In this document: in pieces, positions 51,101 through 59,096 of the stretch
Layout: every line of letters begins with the position of its first letter
How positions within the stretch are numbered: position 1 is the first letter of the stretch
Assembly: GCA_963753185.1 (NCBI GenBank)
Contig: CAVWBO010000007.1
Coordinates: 620,001-684,000, forward strand
Origin: SZUA-442 sp963753185
Lineage (GTDB): Bacteria > Actinomycetota > Acidimicrobiia > Spongiisociales > UBA5794
Length of the DNA: 64,000 bases
Direction of reading: 5' to 3'
Translations under genes and position numbers: made by a program
The notes under the pieces: generated by a model
Seen by the model: only the letters and a program-made list of their open reading frames with translations
Database searches by the model: none
Told to the model about the DNA's origin: nothing

Positions 51101-51710
51101 TGTCGACTGTGACACCATCTGCAGCCTGTGTGTCGGCGTGTGCCCGAACCTGGCACTCATGACCTACACGACCGAAATGTTGGCGCTCGACCTCCCGACG
51201 TTCACAGTGACTGGCGGAGCGCTCGTCGAGACGGGAGCGCGATCCTTCCGTGTCGACCAGCCGTACCAGATCGCCGTGCTCACGGACTTCTGCAACGAGT
51301 GCGGCAACTGCGTCACTGCATGTCCCACCTCGGGGAAGCCGTACGAGGACAAGCCCCGGCTGTACCTCGACAGGTCCGAGTTCGATGCCCAGTCGGACAA
51401 CGCGTTCATGATGCGACGCGACAGCGACGTGCCGACGATGCTCGGCCGCTTCCACGGTGAGACCCACGAACTCTCGATGAACGGAGCCATCGAGTACAGC
51501 TCCCCGCGTGTCATGGCATCGTTCGACGGATCCCTCCATCTCGTCTCGGCCGCACCGGGAGTGGCAGCCAGGGAGGGTGACGACCCATCACTCGAACCTG
51601 CGGCGGTGATGTACGCGGTGTGGAAGGGCCTCTCCGACTCCATGCCGGAGGTCCCCGTCGCAGCTGATGGCGGCACCCGGATCGTCCCGCCTGTCCTGGC
51701 GTCTCCCTGA
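48138..51710 (+). CDS. ygfK: YgfK-like iron-sulfur flavoprotein (putative selenate reductase subunit)
   Basis: 1190 aa. The first ~430 residues form a TIM-barrel part resembling dihydroorotate-dehydrogenase-like proteins (LETPFGVAAGPHTQMAQNIIVSWLVGARFIELKTVQ). Next comes an Fe-S region with CIEAPCVDECPVDQDVPAYM and VCDHLCETTC, as in GltD-type subunits. A pyridine-nucleotide/FAD module follows (IIGAGPAGISAARDLASAG; VIGAGDTAMDCARSALRVGAEE). The C-terminal ferredoxin domain has RCVDCDTICSLCVGVCPN and FCNECGNCVTACP. It moves electrons between NAD(P)H, flavin and Fe-S; in E. coli it sits with the Se-dependent hydroxylase genes, as here. Confidence 0.92.
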   Translation: MSDRFAPITMEQLADWVFTELEHKDSIFGIPRAAFFTPSEADRFRTINYGKVLETPFGVAAGPHTQMAQNIIVSWLVGARFIELKTVQTLDELDVNKPCIDLEDEGYNVEWSQELKIHQSFDEYLRAWVLIHALHRRLGFGGDAPGMIFNMSVGYDLAGILQPNVQWYLDVMRDASGYLEPYVDIVAQRYPEMRGITIPSQISDTITLSTMHGCPPEEIEQISTYLLEKRGLHTSVKCNPTLLGADRVRAIVNDELGFSDVVIPDSAFGHDLKWIDAVPMIHNLRRVARHEGLTFGLKLSNTLEVENHRPVFPDDEMMYLSGRALHAVTTNLALRLSEEFRGDMLLSFAGGADAFNVSNLLTAGMATITVCSDLLKTGGYLRMPQYIEELDLTLDKVEAANLADLVGRTAVDGPHFGTFSRTLTTAVLEDTDVALSDEQADALAAHLALGYDDPTPEVVRRWALDNGFGAQDADTLATVVLRTLARLNLAAYAHEVREDWRYRKDSFRTHRSKTDRKLGLFDCIEAPCVDECPVDQDVPAYMRAVREGRIEDAIEITRSDNPVAAILGRVCDHLCETTCIRTHLDQPLAIRDIKRYIMSHETEPLLPVPRLATRPAVAIIGAGPAGISAARDLASAGVSVTIFEAHPYPGGMVGGAIPEYRLPQHEIDKDMAILEGLGVEVRYNKTAGIDFSLEDLLTEGFAHVFVAVGAQLPKYLGFEGEDAEGVLDALRFLRSVREHDPIPIGSRVGVIGAGDTAMDCARSALRVGAEEVSIIYRRTIDQMPADPEEVHACLEEGVRIVEGANPAALHVEDGRLAGLIASRTEYRGDRDDSGRKIPYDVPDSEFEIPLDTLILAISQHSLVDFFGGTPPNLTPRGYIEVDPVTFESSIPGVYAGGDVAAHGPSSIVKAAADGKAAATAILAAVSRAPEESEPAMPRTDDMAGLVMRRARREYRVPTRFTPLTLRHTFDETALVFTEEEARAEASRCVDCDTICSLCVGVCPNLALMTYTTEMLALDLPTFTVTGGALVETGARSFRVDQPYQIAVLTDFCNECGNCVTACPTSGKPYEDKPRLYLDRSEFDAQSDNAFMMRRDSDVPTMLGRFHGETHELSMNGAIEYSSPRVMASFDGSLHLVSAAPGVAAREGDDPSLEPAAVMYAVWKGLSDSMPEVPVAADGGTRIVPPVLASP

Positions 51711-51723
51711 AGGGAGGACGTGC

Positions 51724-53115
51724 ATGCGAACGCTCATCAGCAACGGAACCGTGGTCACGGCGGGCATGGTCTCTGACGCCGACGTCGTGGTCGACGGCGA
51801 GCACGTTGGGGGGATCGTCGGTCCGGGAACGGCAGGCGACGGATTCGACCTCGTGATCGACGCGACGGGCCGATACGTGATACCCGGCGGCGTCGACATG
51901 CACACACACATGGAGCTTCCCGTGTCCGGGACCACCTCGTCGGACACCTACGCGACGGGAACGATGGCTGCGGCGATCGGTGGAACAACCACCATCGTCG
52001 ACTATGCGGGCCAGACCCGCGGCTCGACGCTTCGTGAAGGGCTTGCCGAGTGGAGGGCGCGTGCCGAAGGGCAATCGTGCGTCGACTACGGGTTCCACAT
52101 GATGGTGACGGATGTACATCCCGGCACCCTCGCCGAGCTGCCCGAGATGATGCACGAGGGCGTCACCACCTTCAAGCTGTTCACGGCATACCCCGGCGTC
52201 AACCTGTCCGATGACCGCCAGATACTCGAGGCGATGCAGGCAGCGTCCGCCGTCGGCGCAACCATCATGATGCATGCAGAGAACGGGATCGCGATCGATG
52301 CCCTCCGGGATCAGGCCGTCGCACGCGGCGATGTCGATCCCATCCACCACCTCCTCACGCGCCCGGCGTCGATGGAGGCCGAGGCCGTGCACCGCGTGGC
52401 AGCGCTCGCCGAGATCGCAGCATGCCCGTTGGTCATCGTCCACATCTCATCCCAGGACGCATTCGCGGAGGCTGTCGCTGCCAGGGACCGGGGGCTCCCC
52501 GTCTTCACCGAGACCTGTCCCCAGTACCTGTGGCTCGCCCTCGAGGACGTCCCCGAGGGCTTCGACGGCGCAAGGTTCGTGTGCTCGCCCCCCCTTCGTC
52601 GGCGGTCAGAGGGACATCAACGTGCCCTGTGGTCGGGAATCGCCAACGGCAGGATGGATGCCGTCGCGACCGACCACTGCCCGTTCACGTGGACGCAGAA
52701 GGAAGCAGGGCGAGGCGACTTCCGGAGGATCCCGAATGGGCTCGGGGTCGTGGAACATCGGATGGACCTCGTCCATCAGGGGGTCGTCGAGGGATGGATC
52801 CCGCTGACCCGATGGATCGAGGTCACCTCGGAGATCCCGGCGAAGCTGTCGGGCCTCTATCCGAAGAAGGGCACGATCGCGCCGGGGTCGGACGCGGACA
52901 TCGTCATCTACGACCCGACGGGTTCCCACACGCTCGGTGCCGATTCGCACCACATGAACATCGACTACTCAGTCTTCGAAGGTCGCGAGGTCGGTGGGCG
53001 TGTCGAGACGGTGATACTGCGCGGTGAGGTCATCGTCGACCATGGAACCTTTGTGGGGGAACCCGGGCGCGGTCGGTACCTGGCGCGCGGGACCAACGCA
53101 CTCCTCCCGGACTGA
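51724..53115 (+). CDS. hyuA: D-hydantoinase / dihydropyrimidinase
   Basis: 463 aa. GGVDMHTHMELPVSGTTSSDTYATGT has the HxH motif. GVTTFKLFTAYPGV contains the Lys to be carboxylated. MMHAENG, VIVHISSQ and DAVATDHCPF supply the other metal His/Asp. It should hydrolyse cyclic ureides. In ygfK/xdhD clusters the hyuA gene is a standard member. It begins 13 bp after ygfK and reads the same way. Confidence 0.92.
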   Translation: MRTLISNGTVVTAGMVSDADVVVDGEHVGGIVGPGTAGDGFDLVIDATGRYVIPGGVDMHTHMELPVSGTTSSDTYATGTMAAAIGGTTTIVDYAGQTRGSTLREGLAEWRARAEGQSCVDYGFHMMVTDVHPGTLAELPEMMHEGVTTFKLFTAYPGVNLSDDRQILEAMQAASAVGATIMMHAENGIAIDALRDQAVARGDVDPIHHLLTRPASMEAEAVHRVAALAEIAACPLVIVHISSQDAFAEAVAARDRGLPVFTETCPQYLWLALEDVPEGFDGARFVCSPPLRRRSEGHQRALWSGIANGRMDAVATDHCPFTWTQKEAGRGDFRRIPNGLGVVEHRMDLVHQGVVEGWIPLTRWIEVTSEIPAKLSGLYPKKGTIAPGSDADIVIYDPTGSHTLGADSHHMNIDYSVFEGREVGGRVETVILRGEVIVDHGTFVGEPGRGRYLARGTNALLPD

Positions 53116-53132
53116 CCACCTCCGGCACGACG

Positions 53133-53831
53133 TCACGGGAGCATGACGACGCGTTCGACCCTCGGATCGGATGCGAGGAACGCGCCGAGCGTGTCGGCAT
53201 CGTCTCGTGTCGCCGGTGTCACCATCGTCGTTGCCATCACGACGCGGGCGCCCATCGGAAGGCCCTTCATGCCTCCTTCGGGATGGAGGAGCACCGTCGC
53301 CGCACCCTCGACCGTGAGCAGCTGGTCGGGATGGGTTCCGATCAGTTGCGCAACCAGCATCGGGCGGTGTGCGACCTCGGCGATCGGATGGCCCAAAGCG
53401 GCGATCGATGCGACGACGATCACGGTCGTTGATGCACTTGGGATCACCGGCTCGTGGGCCGCAGGTGCCTTGAAGGCCATCCGCCGGGCGCCGTCGGCCT
53501 CGACCAGGACGTGGTCGGCCCGCGTCTCCATGAACAACCGATCGGCTGCCGATGCCGACAGGCCGATGACCTTGTCGGGGGTGAGCACGGATGCGACGAA
53601 CAGGGGTGACCCCGGATGGAGTGCGGCGTCGACCACCGCAGGATCGTCCGACCAGCATGTCGGCTGGGTGACCTGATCCGGCGCCATCTTCGTCGTTGTG
53701 GTCACGATCACGCGCAGGACGGAGAGCTCGCGGGCGAGCGTGGCCAGGATGGTCGACTTGCCTCCTGCGCCGACCAGTGCGACGAGCTCGTGCGGTCCGA
53801 GGCCGAGCCGGCCATGCAGCGGCAACGTCAT
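53133..53831 (-). CDS. yqeC: YqeC-type selenium-dependent hydroxylase accessory protein
   Basis: 232 aa. P-loop VALVGAGGKSTILATLARELS near the N terminus, then VTTTTKMAPD, LVEADGARRMAFKAPAAHEPVIP and GARVVMATTM, matching the YqeC family of putative selenium-molybdenum cofactor factors. Last gene of the minus-strand operon; its ATG overlaps the stop of yqeB by 4 bp. Confidence 0.85.
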   Translation of the reverse strand: MTLPLHGRLGLGPHELVALVGAGGKSTILATLARELSVLRVIVTTTTKMAPDQVTQPTCWSDDPAVVDAALHPGSPLFVASVLTPDKVIGLSASAADRLFMETRADHVLVEADGARRMAFKAPAAHEPVIPSASTTVIVVASIAALGHPIAEVAHRPMLVAQLIGTHPDQLLTVEGAATVLLHPEGGMKGLPMGARVVMATTMVTPATRDDADTLGAFLASDPRVERVVMLP

Positions 53832-54634
53832 CGGGACTGCGAGTTCATCCAGACGAGGACCGCCTCGAGCGCACCGCCACCGACCGAGATGGCCTTGTCC
53901 GAGACCTCTGTGATCGCGTCAGGGTCGATCCTCGGGTCGACGTCCCCGATCTTGAGGCCCGCGGTCACGGGTCCTGGGACGATGAGGCCGCGCACCATGC
54001 CGCCGATCGAAGTGAGCACGGCCACTCCGTCGACCGATCCGAGCTGCTGGCCAGCCTCGACCACATCACCGAACGACACGTCCCATGTCAGGTTCCCGGC
54101 ACCCGGAGCCCTGACCACGCGCCCGGCCGAGGCCCCCCCGATCTCACCGGGGACTCCCGAATTCGGAGCTGCAGGTCCGTCCCAGATGACGCGTCCGAGC
54201 CTGTGGCCCCGCATCGTCTCGATCACGGCGTGGCAGTGGACGCCGGCGACGAATCCGGGGCCGAGCCCGATCACGAGTGGCGCCATGTCGACGGTCGTGT
54301 CGAGGGGTACCTTGGCGAGCCGTGCATCGACCAGGACCGACACCGGCCCCGGGAACTCCGGAAGGCCATCCGACACGAGGACGGGAACGACGCCCCTGAG
54401 GGTGGCTTCGACGGCCTCGGCCACCGTAGCCACCAGCGTCCCTTCGATGCCCTCGATCGTGACCCTTCCATCCGATACCGCGCTCGAGAAAGCGACCGTG
54501 CGTCGCACCGTCAGGGGCCTGGCGAGCTCGAGCACGATGACGGGAAACCCCACCCTCCGCAGACGCCAGATCACGCCGGAGCCAATATCACCCCCGCCGC
54601 GGACGACGACCAAGTGGTCCGCAGCGGACGTCAC
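53828..54634 (-). CDS. yqeB: YqeB-type selenium-dependent molybdenum hydroxylase maturation protein
   Basis: 268 aa. VVRGGGDIGSGVIWRLRRVGFPVIVLELARPLTVRRTVAFSSAV is the Rossmann-like N terminus of the YqeB/EF2563 family. VLVDARLAKVPLDTTVDMAPLVIGLGPGFVAGVHCHAVIETMRGHRLGRVIWDG and a lipoyl-like C-terminal VSFGDVVEAGQQLGSVDGVAV follow. Comparative genomics links yqeB to Se-dependent molybdenum hydroxylases. Overlaps both neighbours by 4 bp. Confidence 0.88.
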   Translation of the reverse strand: MTSAADHLVVVRGGGDIGSGVIWRLRRVGFPVIVLELARPLTVRRTVAFSSAVSDGRVTIEGIEGTLVATVAEAVEATLRGVVPVLVSDGLPEFPGPVSVLVDARLAKVPLDTTVDMAPLVIGLGPGFVAGVHCHAVIETMRGHRLGRVIWDGPAAPNSGVPGEIGGASAGRVVRAPGAGNLTWDVSFGDVVEAGQQLGSVDGVAVLTSIGGMVRGLIVPGPVTAGLKIGDVDPRIDPDAITEVSDKAISVGGGALEAVLVWMNSQSR

Positions 54635-55422
54635 GAGCCCCTTCCGGCATTCGAGGCGATGATCTCCGACATGATCGACACGGCGATCTCCTCGACGGTC
54701 TCAGCCCCGATGTCGAGTCCGATCGGGTTCCGGATGCGCTCGAGCGCAGTGCCGGGCACACCGGCACCGTCGATGGCGGCGCGTGTGACTTCCCACCGGC
54801 GGCCGCTTCCCATGACACCGATGTAGCGCGCAGGGGTGTCGACGAGGAGCGGCACGATCCTGGCATCGAGCTCATGACTCCTCGTGACGACAACGATCGA
54901 GGTCTCCGCCGTTATCGGATGGGCGGCGAGGGCGTCGTCGACGGAACCGGCGAACCGGACGTCGGCGCTCGGCACGGCCGCATCGGTGACCTCGCCCTCG
55001 CGCTCGTCCACGATGATCGTGCGATAGCCAAGCCAGTGCGCGAGGTCCACGACGGCCTTCCCGACGTGGCCTGCTCCGATGACGAACACGGTGTGTGGGG
55101 TCATGTATGGCTCCAGGTAGACGGTCATTGTGCCACCGCATACGCCCGGATCCCCGAGTCCGGGGTCGTGAAGGGTGTAATCGCGGAGATCGGCTTCACC
55201 CCGTTCGAGGGCGGCGAGCGCGTCCGATCTGATCGCTGCCTCGACCTCACCGCCGCCGATCGTCCCGACGGACGACCCGTCGGCACGCACGACCATCTTC
55301 GTCCCCGTGTGGCGCGGAACCGAACCCGTGGTCGCAACGATCGTGGCGAGGACGACGGGATGGCCACCGCCGACGGCGGAGGACAGCTCTGACAGGATCC
55401 GATCGGCGCCGGTCGCGGTCAC
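54631..55422 (-). CDS. xdhC: XdhC-family molybdenum cofactor chaperone
   Basis: 263 aa from the GTG at 55422 (overlapping the xdhD stop, GTGA). VVLATIVATTGSVPRHTGTKMVVRADGSSVGTIGGGEVEAAI is the XdhC/CoxI domain; the C-terminal Rossmann XdhC_C shows VFVIGAGHVGKAVVDLAHWLGYRTIIVDERE and YIGVMGSGRRWE. XdhC binds and sulfurates the molybdenum cofactor before insertion into the hydroxylase. Confidence 0.9.
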   Translation of the reverse strand: MTATGADRILSELSSAVGGGHPVVLATIVATTGSVPRHTGTKMVVRADGSSVGTIGGGEVEAAIRSDALAALERGEADLRDYTLHDPGLGDPGVCGGTMTVYLEPYMTPHTVFVIGAGHVGKAVVDLAHWLGYRTIIVDEREGEVTDAAVPSADVRFAGSVDDALAAHPITAETSIVVVTRSHELDARIVPLLVDTPARYIGVMGSGRRWEVTRAAIDGAGVPGTALERIRNPIGLDIGAETVEEIAVSIMSEIIASNAGRGS

Positions 55423-58322
55423 GATGCCCGCAGCGCCCGCCACACACGTTCGGGGGTGAAGGGGATGTCGTTGATCCGGACACCGGTCGCGTCGGCGATC
55501 GCATTCCGCAACGCCGGGGCGACACCGTCCTTCGGGATCTCGGCGATGGCCTTGGCCCCGAACGGCCCGCTCGCCTCCAGGGTTTGCACGAGGATCGCCT
55601 CGAGCCTGGGCATCTCGTCGGCGCGATAGATCTTGTACGGTCCGAACGCCGCGTTGACCATGCGCCCATCCTCGTCGTACGCCATCTCCTCGCAATGTCC
55701 GTAGCCGAGGGCCTGCACCATGCCACCCTCGACCTGCCCGGAGGCGGTGACCGGGTTGATGGGAACACCGCAATCGACGGCCATGACGAGCTGGAGGACC
55801 GTCACCTGACCGGTCTCGATGTCGACTTCCACCTCTGCGAACTGGGCCGCGTACGGAGGCGGAGACTCTGGGGACACGTAGGAGGCCGTCGCCATGATCT
55901 GGTGCTGGTCCCGTTGGTGAAGGCTCGAGAGAGCGATCTCCGCGAGGGTCACCGTTGCTCCGTCGTCCGTCCATGCCGCACCGTCGTGGAGGTCGATCGT
56001 GGCCGGCTCAGCCGAGAGGAGCATTGCGGCTCGATCGATGATCTGGGCGCGAACCTGCTCGGCAGCACGCTTGACCGCGGTACCAGAGATGTAGGTCGTC
56101 GATGATGCATAGGCACCGGTGTCGAACGGCGTCATGTCCGTGTCGGACGAGTAGACGAGGATGTCGCTCGTCCCGACGCCGACCACCTCAGCGGCGATCT
56201 GGGCCAGCACGGTGTCCGAACCGGTCCCGAGGTCGGTTGCCCCGACGAGGAGGTTGAACGAACCGTCGTCGTTGATCTTGAGGCTCGCTCCCCCCATGTC
56301 GAGGCCTGGGATGGCGGTTCCGTGCATCGCCATCGCAAACCCGAGGCCACGCCGGATGTGTGGTCTGTCCGGTGGCGTCCTCCATGTCGGGTCGGCTCGG
56401 CGCTCCCATCCCACGGCGCGCTTGCCTTGCAGGACCGCCTCCTCGAGGCCGCTCGAGGTGATGATCGGCATGACACCTGCTTCGAGGTCGCCTTCGCCGA
56501 GCTGGGGGGCGATGTCGATCGGATCCCCAACCTTCGTCCAGTTGAGGCGTCGGAACTCGATCGCGTCCATGCCGATCTCGGCGGCGATGTCCTCCATGTG
56601 GGCCTCGAGGGCGAACAGCGCCTGGGGAGCGCCGTATCCCCGGTATGCGCCGGGAACGGGGATGTTGGTGTACGCGACCTTGCAGTCGAACGCCTTCACG
56701 GGGGAGTTGTATGAGCTCAAGCCGCGCAAGCCGGACACCATCTGGACGGTCAGGCCGTGCGTACCGTAGGGCCCCGTGTTCGCGACGATCCGCATCTGCT
56801 GGGCGGTCAGCAGCCCTTCGGAATCGATCCCTGTCGTGTAGGTGATCGTCTGGGGATGGCGCGTGCGGGAGGACATGAACTCCTCCTCCCGTGTCAGCTC
56901 GAGGCGGACCCTCCTGCCGGTCGCCATCGTGAGGTGGCCGACGATGTCCTCGATGAGCATCTCCTGTTTGGCGCCGAACCCGCCGCCGATCCTCGGCTTG
57001 ATGATGCGAATCTGCTTGACCGGGAGGCCGAGCAGCGGCGCAACCATCCGCCTCACGTGGAACGGGACCTGCGTCGATGTCGTGATGACGAGGCGCTCGT
57101 CGCTGTCCCACTCCGAGATCGCGATGTGCGGTTCGATCGGTGTCTGCTGCACCTGGTGGACCCTGAAGGTCTGTTCGAACACGCGCGCCGCTGCGGCGAG
57201 TCCCGCGTCGATGTCCCCGGTCGCCGCCTCGATGTGATGGACGATGTTGCGGGACGCGTCGTGCGCGCCCTCCATGTCTGGCTCGTCATGGATGACCGGT
57301 GCACCCTCGAGGATCGCCTCGTTCTCGTCGAAGACGGCGGGGAGGACCTCGTAGGTGACCTCGATCAGCTCGATGGCAGCCCTGGCGATCTCCTCGGAAT
57401 CCGCTGCGACGGCGGCGACGCGGTCACCGACGTACCTGACCTTGTCGTCGAAGCTGACCTGGTCGTATGGGAGCGGATTGGGGTAGCTCTGACCCCCGGA
57501 GGCGTACCGGACCCTCGGGACGTTGCCGTGGTGCAGTACGGCGTGCACGCCGGGCAGCTCCCGTGCGGCCGAGTCGTCGATCGACACGATCCGTGCATGG
57601 GCGTGCGGGCTGTACAGCACCTTCGCGAACAGGGTTCCCGACAGATCCGTGTCGTCCGTGAATGCGGGGTTGCCCTTGACGAGCTTGATCGCGTCCGTCT
57701 TGGCCTCAGCGTGCCCGACGACCCGCGTCACTGGGACGTCTTCGCTGAGCACGACCCTCGGAGCGATGTCCGAGAGGCCGTCCCTGTCGTGGTGCGGGCT
57801 GCCATCGTCGTCGAGGAGTGCATCGAGGTGGACGATCGAGATGTCATCGGGGTCCTCCCCGAGCATGGTCGCGGCCGCACGCAGGACGGCGTGGACCGGC
57901 CGGAGATAGCCGGACTCGCGATCGAGGATGCCAGCGAGGGCGTTCCGAACGTCGGCCTCGGTCGGGTTCGGGTTCCGTTCGAGGAGCGCCTTGGTCGCCA
58001 GGATCATCGCGGGCGCCGAGTATCCGGACTGCATGGCACCCGTGTCGATGAACGCCTGCTGGATCGGATGCATCTCGCCGGGACCCGCCAGGCCCTCGAC
58101 CGTCTCGATGGATCGTCCGTCTGCCTGGACCGCGAGCATCACGTCGGCGGAGACGAATCGGCCGTCGACCAGGACGCCGGCTGCTCCGGTCTCTCCGGTA
58201 TCGGACCCGTACCGGACGCTCACGAAACCCGCACGACGCAGGACCACGCGGAGCGATTCGTGTGCCTCACACTCGAGGCTGCGTGCCACACCATTGATGG
58301 TGACCTCGATCGTCGTGCTCAT
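55419..58322 (-). CDS. xdhD: XdhD-like molybdenum hydroxylase with Cys-less Fe-S domain
   Basis: 967 aa, fused form. Residues ~1-160 have the 2Fe-2S/2Fe-2S fold outline but without the ligands: VRYGSDTGETGAAGVLVDG replaces GCDTGECGACTV, AMQSGYSAPAM replaces QCGFCTPGM, and GILDRESGY replaces NLCRCTGY. Residues ~200-967 are the molybdopterin domains: RYVGDRVAAV, RIGGGFGAKQEML, GAYRGYGAPQALFALE, MGGASLKINDDGS.., VEGGMVQALGYG and the catalytic Glu in GPFGAKAIAEIP. E. coli XdhD is also Cys-poor in this region, as I recall. Electrons presumably leave through another partner. Overlaps ygfM and xdhC by 4 bp. Confidence 0.88.
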   Translation of the reverse strand: MSTTIEVTINGVARSLECEAHESLRVVLRRAGFVSVRYGSDTGETGAAGVLVDGRFVSADVMLAVQADGRSIETVEGLAGPGEMHPIQQAFIDTGAMQSGYSAPAMILATKALLERNPNPTEADVRNALAGILDRESGYLRPVHAVLRAAATMLGEDPDDISIVHLDALLDDDGSPHHDRDGLSDIAPRVVLSEDVPVTRVVGHAEAKTDAIKLVKGNPAFTDDTDLSGTLFAKVLYSPHAHARIVSIDDSAARELPGVHAVLHHGNVPRVRYASGGQSYPNPLPYDQVSFDDKVRYVGDRVAAVAADSEEIARAAIELIEVTYEVLPAVFDENEAILEGAPVIHDEPDMEGAHDASRNIVHHIEAATGDIDAGLAAAARVFEQTFRVHQVQQTPIEPHIAISEWDSDERLVITTSTQVPFHVRRMVAPLLGLPVKQIRIIKPRIGGGFGAKQEMLIEDIVGHLTMATGRRVRLELTREEEFMSSRTRHPQTITYTTGIDSEGLLTAQQMRIVANTGPYGTHGLTVQMVSGLRGLSSYNSPVKAFDCKVAYTNIPVPGAYRGYGAPQALFALEAHMEDIAAEIGMDAIEFRRLNWTKVGDPIDIAPQLGEGDLEAGVMPIITSSGLEEAVLQGKRAVGWERRADPTWRTPPDRPHIRRGLGFAMAMHGTAIPGLDMGGASLKINDDGSFNLLVGATDLGTGSDTVLAQIAAEVVGVGTSDILVYSSDTDMTPFDTGAYASSTTYISGTAVKRAAEQVRAQIIDRAAMLLSAEPATIDLHDGAAWTDDGATVTLAEIALSSLHQRDQHQIMATASYVSPESPPPYAAQFAEVEVDIETGQVTVLQLVMAVDCGVPINPVTASGQVEGGMVQALGYGHCEEMAYDEDGRMVNAAFGPYKIYRADEMPRLEAILVQTLEASGPFGAKAIAEIPKDGVAPALRNAIADATGVRINDIPFTPERVWRALRAS

Positions 58323-59053
58323 CTTTCGCCCCCCACAGCGTGGAGGACCCGGCGCCCGAGCACGGCTGCGAGGTGTGACCGGTACGCGGACGAACCGCGG
58401 AAGTCTCCTGGCGGTTCGAGGTCGGGGATGTGATCGGGGTCGACGACGACAGGACGGGCGGCAACACCGGCCATGGCGAGGCGCACGTGGCCGTCGATCG
58501 CGCGGTGTGCGACGGCCAACACGATCGGTGTGTCCATCGGTGTGCGGCCGGTTCGTTCGGCGGCGGCGCGTCCGCCGACGGGCACGACGACCTCGGTGAT
58601 GATCCCCGCCTCGATCAATCCCGGCTCGTCGAGGATCTGTTCGAGCGCGAACTCGGTGACGATGCCCACCCGCGCCACGGTGACGGTGGCGCCGAACGCG
58701 AGGAGTCCGGTCAGCACCTGGCTCTCGGGATCGGCGGACCCGATCGTGCCACCGATCGTGGCTGCGTTCGCCAGGATCGTCGGCACCTCCCGATGGGCAA
58801 GGTCTGCGAGGACGTCGGGCACGGCGGCCGCCTCGGCGATCGCCGAAAGGGTCGTAGTGGCACCAATGCGCAGGAACCCGGACGTGATGTCGATACCCGA
58901 CATCGGGAGGTCCTGGAGGTCGACGGCCAGCGTGGGTGATCGGTGTCGAGTCAGCGACGCGACGGTCCCACCTGCGATGATCATCGCGTGGGGCCGTGCC
59001 ACGAGATCGAGGGCCTCATCGAGCGTCGACGGTCGACGGTACTCCGTGATCAC
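58319..59053 (-). CDS. ygfM: YgfM-like FAD-binding subunit of molybdenum hydroxylase
   Basis: 244 aa from the GTG at 59053, preceded by AGGAGG. EYRRPSTLDEALDLVARPHAMIIAGGTVASLTRHRSPTLAVDLQDLPMSGI and LAHREVPTILANAATIGGTIGSADPESQVLTGLLAFGATVTVA follow the FAD_binding_5 pattern (AGGT; ..ATIGG). First gene of the five-gene minus-strand operon. It would accept electrons from the partner hydroxylase or pass them to YgfK. Confidence 0.85.
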   Translation of the reverse strand: MITEYRRPSTLDEALDLVARPHAMIIAGGTVASLTRHRSPTLAVDLQDLPMSGIDITSGFLRIGATTTLSAIAEAAAVPDVLADLAHREVPTILANAATIGGTIGSADPESQVLTGLLAFGATVTVARVGIVTEFALEQILDEPGLIEAGIITEVVVPVGGRAAAERTGRTPMDTPIVLAVAHRAIDGHVRLAMAGVAARPVVVDPDHIPDLEPPGDFRGSSAYRSHLAAVLGRRVLHAVGGER

Positions 59054-59096
59054 GCGGTCCTCTCTCCTCCTGTGCCCAATGGTACATTGTCGGGAC
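59054..59096. promoter_or_regulatory. 43-bp divergent spacer between the two molybdenum hydroxylase operons
   Basis: Only 43 bp separate ygfM (minus) and the deaminase (plus), so both promoters must overlap each other or the coding ends. It contains AATGGTACATT, an imperfect small palindrome. A shared regulator is likely; none is encoded in the window. Confidence 0.4.

Noticed and set aside
55419..58322. Selenocysteine codon in the xdhD gene
   Set aside because: The frame is open without an in-frame TGA. The selenium in this enzyme class is held as a labile cofactor, not as selenocysteine.
56757..58433. A 558-codon open frame opposite xdhD
   Set aside because: Same kind of antisense artefact; no recognisable motif, and the xdhD strand is certain.
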